Assembly: GCA_024699855.1 (NCBI GenBank)
Contig: JAMPIQ010000002.1
Location: 12,958,001-13,022,000 of the forward strand
Origin: Aphelenchoides besseyi
Taxonomy: Eukaryota > Nematoda > Chromadorea > Rhabditida > Aphelenchoididae
Direction: 5' to 3'
DNA length: 64,000 nucleotides
Below the pieces are notes generated by a model. The model had not been told where the DNA came from and searched no databases. It saw only the letters and a list, made by a program, of their open reading frames with translations. Position numbers and translations under genes: made by a program. Positions 22,301-34,226 of this stretch are shown piece by piece. The stretch's first letter is position 1. Every line of letters starts with the position of its first letter.

Positions 22301-24591
22301 TCGAAACTGTTTACTGAGCGTCCTCAACTGAAGATTGCCGTACAAAAGTCGAAGGGCCCATCGCTGACAACATTCGTGAGCAATAATTGAACGTGTGTTG
22401 GTCTAGATATTGTCAGATCAAATAGCTGCTCTTTCCACTTACCTCATAAGCTAATTGCGGAAGAGTCAATTGGTTGAAAATCTCAGATTTGAAACAGATT
22501 GCACGATAAGCTTTTACTGGTGACTCATTAAACGCCTCGTTGAGTAGCGAATAAGCGCTATTACAAAGGTAACTACTGAGTTCTAAAAGTCGTTGTTCGA
22601 AGAAAAACCATTCACGAGACTAAAGCAGTACTTTCAATAGCCAATTTGATTGTTTACCTCATGAGCTAATGATCTTGCAATTTTTGCCAAAACTATTGAC
22701 AAACCGAGGGGTTCGGAAGCGTATGCACAAAAGCACTTGACCAGCTCTAGTTGATTGAGTAAAAGTGCCCAGGTCGCCATAATCTGAATAGTTTGAGCTT
22801 TGTCCCGTGTTTCCGGTGGTGAGAAGATTATTTCTGATGGAAACAGTCCTCTAATGCCGCCCGAAAGATCGGTCTAAATACATCGTTTAACTCTTTTGAT
22901 TTGGTTTACAACTAACCAAGAGATCGTCGATCTCCATTGCAAACTGTTCAGTTAAACTTTCTGGTTTTTCCGTGTAACCAAGCAAACTACCCAAAACAAT
23001 TGATTGAAAGAAATACTAGAACCAACGCGTCATATTGAAGTCAATTTACACTCACTTTGTCGAATATCGATTCCCACCATTTGAATAAGAAATCGGAGGA
23101 TAATCGGATTGAAATCTGTTGATCAAGAATGGCACTTAAAACATGAACACTGCGCTCATTTGCCAAAACATGTTCCAAAATGCTGTTGATGTTCTGAATG
23201 AAAATTTCAATTGTCATCTCATGCTTACCACCTACTTCTTTTCGCATTGCTGATTCGATGTTCAACCGATGAACTATCGATGGAAGGTCCAATTTAACAG
23301 CTAACTCCAAAATACGACGGAAATCGTCAACATCGATTGTACTTTGAATGAACAAATCCAAAATACTTTCGGGCAATTCTTCCAATCGTTCGATTGCAAT
23401 AAACGAGAGTAACGTCCGATCGCCCAAACCCGTTGCCAGAATCGTGCAAATCGAATTCTGCGCCTCTTCGATTGCTTTTTCATCGAAATTCTCGTCCACT
23501 TCTGCCGAAATTGAACGCAGTTCAACACTTAACCACTTCACAAAATTCTCATGTTCAAAGCTTGCACTGTGATAGAGCACAATTGAATTTCGCAGCACGG
23601 CACATAAGTCGCTTATGTCCTACAAGTTGAAGATGTATATTGTATTGGTGAGTAAAAACCTGAATGATAAGAACAGGAACACCGCATTCGATGTACTCCC
23701 TCAATTCAACTAGTGACTCCAAACTTGCTCCGCAAAAAATAGCAATAGGCAACGGTTTATGTTCAGTGGCCAGTAATGTGTTGGGTAGAATTATTGCCGG
23801 GCCCATAGAACTGACTGGTGTTTGCGCTGTTGAAAACATCGATCGTTCATCTGGGACACCGATTAGAAGTGCTGAAGGATCAAACAGTCATATAAGCGTA
23901 TGTATTTCATGTACCTGGAGGCGGCATACTTAATTTCATTGCCAAACGACATCGAAAAAAAAGTGTTTCACGGACAATTGATTCGTCGTTTTCTCGAAGT
24001 AAAATGTACAAAGTGTTGAAACGCGAGTCCACCATTTGCGGGTTATGAAACGTGGGTAGTGATGGTCGATAGACGACTCTGCTATTGTTTGCAACAATTA
24101 ACAACGTTTCACTTGGGTTATCGATCTTAATAGAGATTTGTTTGCGAGTTTAGTTTGATACTTACTTGTGATAAAGATGTGCGTATAACATCGGCCAAAA
24201 GACAAGCAAACGGATCGTTGCATTCTCCCGAACTCACCACCCAAAGACCACAATGTCCGATCAGTCTACGTAGGCCGAGGGCTAATTTCTCATTTGTCTT
24301 AAATCATAGAAAATGAGAGGAAAACGGATGTTGAACTACCTCAACATTAAACGAATTGCCAGTACCAACAATTGACATAAGCAAATTTGGCATTCCTTGA
24401 TCGATTTCACTGGCTGCTGATGCCAATTTACTGTACACATCTTTTACGGTTTGTGGAATTAGAGTTGTGCTCGGCACATTGATGCATGGCCATAATTGAA
24501 TTGTCGGCTCCGATTGATGAGTGTTCACCACAACACTAACTGTGCTCATGTAAATGGACTCGGATTTGGATGTCGAAACATCCTCATCCAT
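19336..24591 (-). CDS. TRPM cation channel with C-terminal NUDT9-H-like domain
   Basis: A chain of roughly 17 or more exons on the minus strand encodes one TRPM-type channel. From 24.6 to about 23.5 kb lies the N-terminal SLOG/TRPM homology region (LLMSIVGTGNSF, RLIGHCGLWVVSSGE, REYIECGVPVLIIQ). About 23.5-22.3 kb carries the helical MHR part (RRILELAVKLDLPSIVHRL). Membrane segments fill about 22.3-20.8 kb. Pore-helix region FGWTWMSLFTTDL lies near 20.95 kb. A TRP helix (HIWRYQLYSLAVDF) lies near 20.7 kb, followed by RPFLPPPFTLL. The C-terminal part (20.3-19.34 kb) matches NUDT9-H domains: PFGRTGLSGRGSYAKYGSN and SDTDNAWTEADIWSIYLE. The Nudix box is not recognisable. TRPM channels conduct Ca2+/Mg2+ and other cations; TRPM2-type NUDT9-H binds ADP-ribose. 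C. elegans has four TRPM genes, and I cannot say which one this is. The start is the first ATG in the first recognised exon; an upstream exon is possible. Confidence 0.9.
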
Positions 24592-25944
24592 GGCCTGCAA
24601 CTAAGAAACTAGCACACAAAAAACTCAATAGCCGCAACAAATTGAGGCTTTGCGCAATCAAAAGAGCTTTAAACATTCGACAAAAAACGCACCGATCGCA
24701 TTCACTTTATTTTGAAGGGAACTAAGCTATTCGTAAACGTATCTCAACATAACAGACGATAAGCAGGGAATAGGAATTGAGAATAAGCAAAAAACGGAAG
24801 CAGTTAATTCGAAAACCATTGATGCGGTAAAAGCGAAGAAAAAAAGAACCGCGAAATAAACGTCAAACCATTCGATCAGCGCCAATCAAACGACAAAAAG
24901 TGAAGAGTTGCAATGGCGCGAAAATTGCAGAATTATGATCGTTTGTTGTTAATTGTTGACGACCCAATTAAGCGGACTCGAATGGGTTTGGCGGTGCGAT
25001 TGCATTTTGTTGCCAAGTTATCATTGACGTGGCTATCAGTCAGAGATTAATGAGATTTTTAATGTTGCCGGTCAGTGAACACGATCAGCGGATGAAAAAT
25101 TAGACAGCCGATTCGCAATCGATGCTGACGGGCGTCAAAGAAATCGCAACAAATGTGACCACTTCTTGTTCTTCTTATTTGCAACTGATGGGAAACAACT
25201 CGGAGTCCTGAAAACTGCACAAAGATTGGCTTAGGCAGAGGTCGAGTGCTACAAAATCACCCGCTGAACGCGTTGGCTTTGTCCAAACGCGTCGTGTTTT
25301 CACTCGGCGATCGACAGTTCGAAGATTAGCGCTGCTAACTCGGATCTCAGTCAAAAAATCGAAGCTCGGTGACGTCCGACGAGTTGAAAAAAACGGCGAA
25401 CGATCGGCAATTGAATTTTGATCACATTCAAATGATTTCCCATCGAATTCACGGACCACTTTCTAATTCCGAATGTTCAGAATTCGATCTTGACATTATC
25501 GTTTATTAACAAAAAGAAGTTGATGACGAAAGAATGTTGACCGTGTACTAAACGTAGCTAAGCTCGATCTCGACTATTCGATGAATATCTTTATAGGCGG
25601 ATAAATGGACGATTATTCGACGTGTTTTTAATCGGGAAAATGTGTCGGAAGAAATGATCACTGTGAATAAGCTTGAGAAGCAAAGAAAAGTGTTTGGAAT
25701 CAACGGAATTCACTCGTATTTAGTTTACACCTTTAGTAAGACCAGCTATGTTCGACCCTCCGAAGAAATTGAAACGAAAGCGCACTTATACGATAACCCA
25801 TAGAGGTATTGGAAAATCTACAAACAGAAATCTTAGAACTATCAAAGCAAAAGGAATACAACCCGCATCATATTTGGAATATTAACGTACTTAAAGGGAA
25901 TAATTAGAATTACGAACAAATTGCAATTTTACGTAAAAATCATT
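24592..25944. other. intergenic between TRPM and FAM20 genes
   Basis: Both neighbours are on the minus strand, so this 1.35-kb stretch holds the TRPM promoter and the FAM20 3' UTR. The frame at 25175-25459 shows no domain. No RNA gene was recognised. Confidence 0.45.
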
Positions 25945-27815
25945 CTAGGGAACACCGGCGCCCGCTTTTCCGGGTTGTTTGTTGTCGTTGATTTGAGGCG
26001 CTGGAATGGCTCCGGCATCAGGGTTTGCAGCCGGAACCGCGTCGTTCTGTGGAGTGTCGTCATTCTCGTCATCAGCCTTTTCACCTTCGACCATATTGTT
26101 GTGGTACTCATTCAAAACAACGCCTTGAGCTTTTTCAGGTGTCTTATCCATGCATTCAAGGACGTATTGCATAATCTTGTGTAGTCGCCGCTCCAATGCT
26201 GGATAATGTTTGTAGGCAAGCACCGGGGCAATAGGATCTTTTGCTAACGACTCGTGCAGCACTTCAGACAACGACTTTTTACCCGAATAGAAGTCCATGA
26301 GACGATCCAAAGTACCGGGCCGAATCACACAACATTGTCGCAATGGCATCAAAATGTCGTCGTCGTCGAATTGAGTTTTACCGAATCTTAAATTATGATT
26401 ATTAGACTTATTTTCACACTTTTCTTACGATCGCCCATTATCCAAGTGAACAGCGTAAGATTGCATCCCAGTGAAAACATCAAAGGTTTCGTAATGATGG
26501 CGATCCTGATTCCCAATCAAATAATCCATTATATGTAAGTCCACCAAATCTAACAAACGTCGACCATGACCATACGGTAAGCGGTTTTTGACTTTGTATT
26601 GACAATAGTGCATATCCGTCTGCCATGTTGCTAACTGCGTTTTCTTCGAGTAGGTTCTAAAATCGTTTAAATGATAGGTTGTAAGTTAGTTTTCACCTTC
26701 GATACGGCGATTTGTTGTGTCGACGTGGAACACTTTGATCATCGGGCAAAAACATTTGCACTGATCCTTCTTTTAGGTCGGGAGAACCACAAATTGCGTG
26801 AGTTGTGTCGCAATAATAATCACATTTCCCGACAAAACATTGGTTTTTTGCGGGAGAAACGAAAAACGTCTTCTTCAGTTTCTTTTCTGCTTTTTCTTGC
26901 AATTCGGATGTTATGTTCACAATTCGACCAACAGTTGGAACGGCGCGACGAAACCCAAAAATTTTGTCAATGTGAAAGGTCGCAATCTCCGCGTTGTGAC
27001 GTTCGAAGTCGCCGAAGTAAAAGTGATTCGGATCGGTCTCATAATCACGACCGAATCTGAAACAAAAAGTTGTTTAGTGCAAAAAGAATGTTCAATTCAC
27101 CTCATAGGTTTGAAGACCGCTTGTTTGTCGTTTTCGAATGTGAATATCAATTTGACCTAAAACGAAGATTCTAACAATCATGTAAGCATTCTCTTTACTT
27201 GTGTTCCACCGTCCATTATAGCAACGTGTTTCAATGGCATTGTGGCCAAATCATTGAGTAACTCGTCGACCAGTTTCTCGTCTCGATACAAATCACAGCT
27301 ACCAATGTTGGCGTAGAATCGTTCCCAATTATCTCGTTTTGGAACCGTTCGACCTTGAGTTTCTGACCAAAATTTCTCCAAAGTCACGTTTCGATCACAC
27401 ACTGAACGAGCCATAGACTTTAAATCTAAGCTGCGTAAATGCATTTTTAATCGTTGAATCATTTCTTCATCTTTGAAACGTGGAATGTCTAAATTTAGAG
27501 TTCGTCGGTAAAACAAAACAATTCGACGTACTCAATTCGTGATAGGGAACATATTGGGCATCTAAGTCGGGCGGTGGCTGAGGTTGAAAAGGAAGTTGTT
27601 CACCAGGTCTGATGGGCATCGGTCGAGCATATCGTTTCTGAGTCTGCCATTCTAAAAGGCAATAAACAACAATAATAAGTGAGAACTTAAAACTTACGAG
27701 GTAATCCGTTTGATTCACCGTTTGGTGATCGACTTGCAATTAAAATTAAAAATCCAAAAAAGAATCCAGTTATTAGAAATACAATACGTCGCGTGTAGAA
27801 CCTCAGCGTTTGCAT
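25945..27815 (-). CDS. famk-1: FAM20-type secretory-pathway kinase
   Basis: A type II membrane start ([19 protein letters not shown]) is followed by a proline-rich stem and the FAM20 kinase domain. Diagnostic stretches are [72 protein letters not shown] and [21 protein letters not shown] carries the metal-binding Asp that replaces the DFG Asp in this family, and [12 protein letters not shown] closes the domain. FAM20C homologues phosphorylate Ser in S-x-E motifs of secreted proteins in the Golgi, and the C. elegans orthologue is famk-1. The C-terminal tail is acidic and alanine/proline-rich ([11 protein letters not shown]). Introns are mostly 40-60 bases. The second-exon donor is best read as GTACGT, which keeps the frame. 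Start is ATG at 27815, stop TAG at 25945. Confidence 0.95.
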
Positions 27816-30800
27816 GATTAGTGGATGATAATAACTTGTTGTGGTAAGTGAGTTTTTTGGATTGGCACGTAGTTGAGTTGCTTTGTCCGTTCCCGCATAG
27901 CCTCGACTCCAAGCGACTAGCGGTACGTTGTCCAGGATTAAATGTTCAGTTGATCATCGGTTAATAGTTCATTTCACTCGCAATCGATGTGATCGAAATC
28001 TTCAACGCCCTCTTAAATTGTACCCGTTGAAATGCAGTGCCTGAAACAACGAAAATTTAGATTGATATTTACGGCTATTGAATGAAATTAGTTGGTTTCG
28101 CGACACTTGACAGGTTTGTGGAATGATAAGAAAAAAGAACGAGCAAATCGAAGCCACGGAAACAGCAAGTTGATTGACATCCCGTCAATCCACGACCGTT
28201 GATCTCCGCAAAAGTGGACAGAAATCACGGTTCAAGAACACAACTGAACTAGAACTCTTGGCAAAAAACGTTACAGTTAAATTGAAAACTCCCGTCTAAC
28301 TGCACTTTGTAAGAATAGAATGAAAGTCGCCCAAAATAATACGAATGGGCAAAAACACAAATAACGCGAACTTTAATTCGGAGAAATTCAAAAGCGAGTA
28401 GTATCGTGGTATAAGCTGAACAAACAAGATCGCATTTTATCAATAGATAAGTTCAATTGACAACGGTGCTGGTCTACCAAAGTGAATTGCGTGGACAAGC
28501 TCGAGCATTGTTAGTCTTACTCTCACAGTGTTTGCATTCAATAATTTACGTTAGTTGGCACAATAACGGAAATCAAATTGGACAATTATGTTCCCTAAAT
28601 ATTTGCGGAGATCACAATTTGAACCTTTTAATGACGTTATGTCTATTCAGCAATGCAAATGCTCCTGGTCTATGAGACTGCAAAAGTGACAACCACTAAT
28701 TACATGAATAGTGCGTGTAACAAAGTTATACCGTGAAGTAAGCACGTAAGCCAATAGTAACAATCGGAGACAAACAACTCAGGTCAATAGTCCTCAAACA
28801 CGTTGAAAGTGTCTCGAGCTGAACGCGTATTTTGCAATGCGAAGACTTAAACCAAAACGGTGAGAAAACGAACTCTCTGGTACTTCGATTCAGAGTCCGA
28901 AACAAATGAGTGATCACAAATCATTGACTGTTGAAATTAAAACGACAGAATTGGCTTTGTGTAATGAGTAGTCGACATTTTGCGACTTTCAATCACCGAA
29001 AATTGCGGCCCACAGGTCGATTTTGCTTCTTGCGTCTGTTCACTCGCCGCTGGTGTTTCGAGCCTCAAATCATCGCCTGCAGCATTTTTGCTCTTCTCGT
29101 TTTTATTTTCTTTGTTTACACTTCGAAACGTCAATTGTTCTAATGAGATTTCAATATGAAAATGCACATTAATCGAAGCGTAGAATTGAACTGACTGTTC
29201 TGGGTTTAAAACCATGAAATTGAAGAGGTTGTTCAAGTAATCACGGAAAACGAAAGCACGTTGTTTACAATTAATCGAAAACTCGATGAAAAGAAGTGGG
29301 TCAATTTGAATGCACATATTCAAATATCAACAATCTCATCAAGTACAAACTAAATCGAACAAACACACAAGATCTACTCCAACGAGAATTGGAATAACCG
29401 CCGATGAAAAGAGTTGAACGGCGATAAAAATGTAAACCGTAAGTCTCAAACGAACATGATTACTCAACAAACAATTCACGCCACTCAGTTCGTAAGACGA
29501 ACCAACAACCTCAACGGTCGACACATTCACGATAAACAAAAGGAGCCGCCTGAGTCGTGCACGCGCAAAAAAACCGAAAAGTTGATCCGCTCGAACGAAA
29601 GTGTGAAAATCGTGGAATCGATCCGAAGGTTTTCAATCGACCCGTTACGGAAACCCCCAAAGGTAAGAGCCCCAAAAAAGAAGTGGGTCTGTTGGGCCAT
29701 CGGACGCATCTATTACACGCTATTAACTTTGAACACACTTCGATGGTATACAATCTTTACGCGCGTTGACCGTGTGCGAGCGTGCGTCGATGAACAACAC
29801 AATGAACTTGGGTTCTTTGTTCATTGTAGTTGTCGAATGAAATCGAAATTAGAAAGAAACATCTGATTGATATTCGAAAGCCTGTGGTTGAAAGCAATCA
29901 TGTCAATTACCGTAAACAGAAACGAGCAGACGATCGAAATTACCGTTGAATTGAAGTTCCTCGTTCGCACTCATACCAGTGCATATTGCCACAGAATTGA
30001 CGACTCTTGTTGATGCGAATCGTGTGTCATCAATGTTCGTGCTCGAATGCTTCAAAAACCGTGAATTCAAACAAGCGAAATAAAATCCCCGATTGCCCAT
30101 TTTTGTGGTTTTCAATCGATCAAAACGGAAGACTGAAAGCCCCATATTACTCTCTAGTATTTTTTTAGATGGTTGAGCAAACTTCGAAGTTGGTCTTTGG
30201 ATTCCAGTCGTAAACTTCGAGAGATTTTCAATTGTAAAAACAAGTGATTGCGGTAGTCAAAAGCGAATGCTCCTGAAGCTCTAGTGGTACGTTTTTAGAT
30301 TACAGTTAACCTTAAATTAAAAAGGTCGACAACACGCAATTTTTGTCAAAAAAAGTACGCTTATAACGCCAAAGGAATGTACCTCTTGTATTTGCATAAT
30401 ACGCGCGACTATAAATACAAACTCATGTGTTGGCTGTAAACATCAAATTCGTTAACATAATCGAACTTTAGCGGAATTCAATGGCGACAGCATCGAGAAC
30501 ATTAATCCGAAGCATCAAAACAGTGGAACACAAGGGGGTATGCACTTCACAACAAGCGCCAATCGAACGAGCAATTTGCGTTCATGCAATTAAGTTCAAA
30601 GCACGATTAATAGGCGCCTATTTCACGTCACATTGTGATTAAGTAGAAACCAATTGAAAAAGACGAGTGTAACTTTTTTATTAGAAATCGGTTGGAGAAA
30701 TTAGAGTTGCAACGCTTCTCACGCATATCGACCACGAAACTTCAAATCGACAGCTGTCGATTTGGATCTCATTTGACTAGTTACAAAGTTTGAGCGTTAA

Positions 30801-32554
30801 AACGAATAAGATTAGATGCTCATGCAAACTGTTACACACAAATCATGTTAAAGAACTTTGTTGTTGCCACTAAAAACGCAATAAACATCGTAGTTGCAAT
30901 AAAAGTGGACATAATGTCTATTAGAATCAGAACACGAATGTTTGTAGAACCGGCGCTAAACGACAATTGAAGACAAGGGAATTCTAGAATGTCAAATGAT
31001 CAATGATGTAGTGAGATCAAAACTTTGTATTTGATGAAATTTCAAGATTACTGTTCAATTACAAATCAGTGTTCACTTCAAGGTTCGTTCCGAAAAGATG
31101 CTTTGAAGAAACGAACAAAAAACAAAACCAAAATGAGCGTGTTTCACGACACAATGTCGCTAGAGGTTACGTTGATGATGTCTCTCGATGCAGTGCGCTT
31201 TATGTTCTTCGCTGGTCAGGTTTGACCGTTTTTTTTGATTTCTCTCCTCTTCTTCATCGACTGATGCACGTCAAGAGTGCGGAAAAACGGCGGTATGAGC
31301 GAACCAACAAACGAATCCGATTTCCAGCTCTCACCTCCAAACACGCGCGCAGATTTTCGTTTCGCTTATTCACCTTCGGGGGCTTCGCGCCAATTTTTTC
31401 ATCGACGAATCTGCGCGACATCGTCGAGTGCTATCCGCTCCATCTTATCAACATCGCGTTGACCTGTGTGAGGGAAATTAAGGCCAACCAAACGTTTTTG
31501 AACTGAAAGTTCAAACACAAAGCGATTTCGAAAAGACACTTCGATTCGTGAAGAGCTCAGAATTCTGAAGTAGAAATTTAAATGAGTCACGAGCTGAAAT
31601 ACCGCGAGATTGTTTTCTCAACCGGATGGATGTAAGAAGAACATTAGGGACGGAAATTGCATCGGTTCAGCGCTTTCAAAATGGACTTCATCTCGTGGCT
31701 CTGGGTTTTCAAACAACGAAGTGGAGGTTATCGTGAACTGCTATTAAACCGCAACTAACGAATTCCGGTTAAAGGAATTGAACAGTCGGGGAAGCCGAAC
31801 GTATAAAAATACTCTCGACTTTTGATGTCGATTTATTTCGCGAGTCTTGGAAAGAAGGGAATCTTCGAACTTGTAAATCAAATGGAACTAGAAATGTTGT
31901 CACTTTAAAAGCCATGTAATCGTGTTTGCACCTGTTCGTAGACCATGATATCGAGAAGAAAAGTTTGGTGCAAAATACACAAGAGGCCGAAGAAACAAAC
32001 TCGGGGAACAAAGAGACCAACGGAAGGAGATGTTAAAAAGAAGGAAAAACGAGTATGAATTCGAAATTTTTGAAAATTTCGGCAGGTTTTTATGCTCATT
32101 TCTTCTGCTGGTTTCCGCTTCACTGTTTTCAGCAGTTTTTTGTCTTTCAGAATTCTAGACGCGTTTCCAATCAACCATCTTGTGGAAACGCTTTCACTCG
32201 AATGCAAAGGTCCGGAAGAATTAGTCGATCAAAAAATCGCTATCACAATTGAAAGAAACAGCTTCTTTGTACGGTACCTGAGCACACGGATGGTCGACGA
32301 GCGTATGAAATGGATGACGCAGTTTGGGCGAACAGCAAATTGCATACAATGAAAACAGCTGCCGGAAATTATTAGGACATGACTTTTGTTTTCGGAACTA
32401 AGCGAACTAAATTTGGTAATCGCGACATTCTGAACATGACGTAAATATGAAACCCACTTTCTGCAGGTTGAGAAAGAATACGAACGCTCGTAATGTTAGG
32501 GTACGTTTATTAAAGTTATTCTCGTATAATACAAAACCATGCAGCTCGTTGTCT
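27816..32554. other. 4.7-kb region with no confident gene
   Basis: No domain or confident exon chain was found. Longer frames (29414-29866 plus, 29511-29753 minus, 31069-31506 plus, 31905-32207 minus) overlap on opposite strands in slightly G+C-richer patches and look like chance. At 30390-30397 there is an ATTTGCAT octamer, with TATAAATA at 30410-30417, upstream of a 53-codon ATG frame (30481-30642) that begins MATASRTLIRSIKTVEH. It could be a first exon but has no partner. The stretch from 32040 to 32352 on plus contains an acceptor-like TTTCAG and an 80-codon frame with no family. Confidence 0.4.
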
Positions 32555-34226
32555 TCAAAGTCTGATAACATCTAAACAATTGCGATCGTCTAAACGTTGA
32601 AATCCGGGTAAGCAATCGCATTTAAAAGTTCCGGGCAAATTGATGCAAATGGTTGTGCCCGCTTGACATCCGTTCAACTAAAAATTGATGTGAATATGAA
32701 CAAATTTCTGATTACCTGAGCTCTTGCTTGGTCATTCCAAAGACATTCATCGATGTCATAACAGGATGTGCCATTGCCGAAGTAACCTTGTTTGCACGTA
32801 CATCGAGCTCCGTATTGTCGATTTTCGCAGAACGCATTCGAATCACAGGGATTTTGTTCGTGAGCGCAGTAATCTTGATTCACACAAACAGGACAACATT
32901 GATTGGGTGGAGTTTCTTGTTGGCTGCAACTTAACGTTGGACAATGTTCCGGTCGACTGAAAACAATTTTTGGTCAACAGAATAAGAACTTATTGCTTAC
33001 TGAAATTTGCATTCCATTCGTCCATTATCACAACGACAACGAACACACTGCTTTGGCCAAACTTCTTCTCCTGATTCGTAATGCACTCCATTGTAATAGC
33101 ACTTGATTTGAATGGTAATGTCAATTTCATATCCAATATAACTCACCTTTTTACCGCAATGTGGACAACAATCGCCGTTTGCTTTAATGGGATGTGGACA
33201 AGTTAAGTGCGGACAACCAATTGGATTGCAATGCAAAAAACCGCTGGCTGAACATTGACATTCACGGCAGCTACTTAGATCTTGTTGTTTCTCTCCAAAT
33301 GAAATGAGTCGACCGCTCGACACACATCCGCGTTGATGCAATTCGACGGCTTTAATTCGACTATCGACTTTGTGTACGAATTGACGGAAATGTTGAAACT
33401 GACGTTCTAAATAAAACAAACGATTTTCGATGGTATCAGAAATTGAGTTGTCGAGGGTTGCAGCAAAATTTCGTGGATCATCCAAATCCACTTGATTGTA
33501 AGTCGATTCAGAAGCCGAAGATCGATAAGCACGTGATAAGTTTCCGACTTGGACTTCCGCGCATTGTAGTGATGTTACTTGTGGCAGATCCACAGAAAAC
33601 TCTCGAATGTTTCCAGGAAAATCTTCATCGACTGTCTCTCCAAAGCCGATATCAACGTAAGTCTTCTTTTGAGACCTAAAATCGATTTGAAATTAATCAG
33701 TCGACTTCTAAAATCTGATTACTTTTCCAATTTGCTGTTGAGATTGAAATCGGCGATCTTCGAGCAGTTCACAATGAGTTGCAGTCGATCTTCATTCAAC
33801 TCGACGTAAATTCGACTGAATTCTTCTATTTGATAGTCGATGTCCGCGATATTATAAACCATTTCATTAATGTGAATGGCCAAAGAACGTGTAGTGTCCT
33901 GAAGTTTCAAAGGTTTAGAAGCTGATATTAAAAGTTTACGTTTGTTTTCGATACCAATCCGAATAGCACACGATGTCCGCCCGATAAACGTAATAAGTTT
34001 CCCACTGAGTTTGAATCTTGTTGCACATCAAATGTCAAACTGACTTTTCCATCCTCGAATAACGTGTAAACATTTTTGGCCTCAAACCAATCAAATAAAA
34101 AAGCTCACAACACCGCTGACGAACCTCTAAACCAACCAAACGGCTTCTGCTAAAACCACTTTGCACCACAGAGAATGACAATAGAATCGAAATCACAAAC
34201 GACAGTTTTATATCAACTCGTATCAT
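32555..34226 (-). CDS. NELL-like secreted protein (laminin-G/TSPN, VWC and EGF domains), short
   Basis: The ATG at 34226 opens a signal peptide (KLSFVISILLSFSVVQSG). Exons follow with a thrombospondin N-terminal-like laminin-G domain (KVSLTFDVQQDSNSVGN, RVLFGLVSKTN, DTTRSLAIHINEMVYNI), then a coiled linker (TIENRLFYLERQFQHFRQFV). Two von Willebrand C modules (RGCVSSGRLISFGEKQQD through CPHCGKK, then the CYYNGVHYESGEEVWP block) precede an EGF module (CAHEQNPCDSNAFCENRQYG) and a calcium-binding EGF start (CYDIDECLWN) that continues with CQAGTTICINLPGTFKCDC. This order is that of NELL1/2, extracellular neural-expressed glycoproteins, but fewer EGF and VWC repeats are present than in vertebrate NELL. 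The stop (TGA) at 32555 is directly after the last EGF. Splice sites are canonical. Confidence 0.88.
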
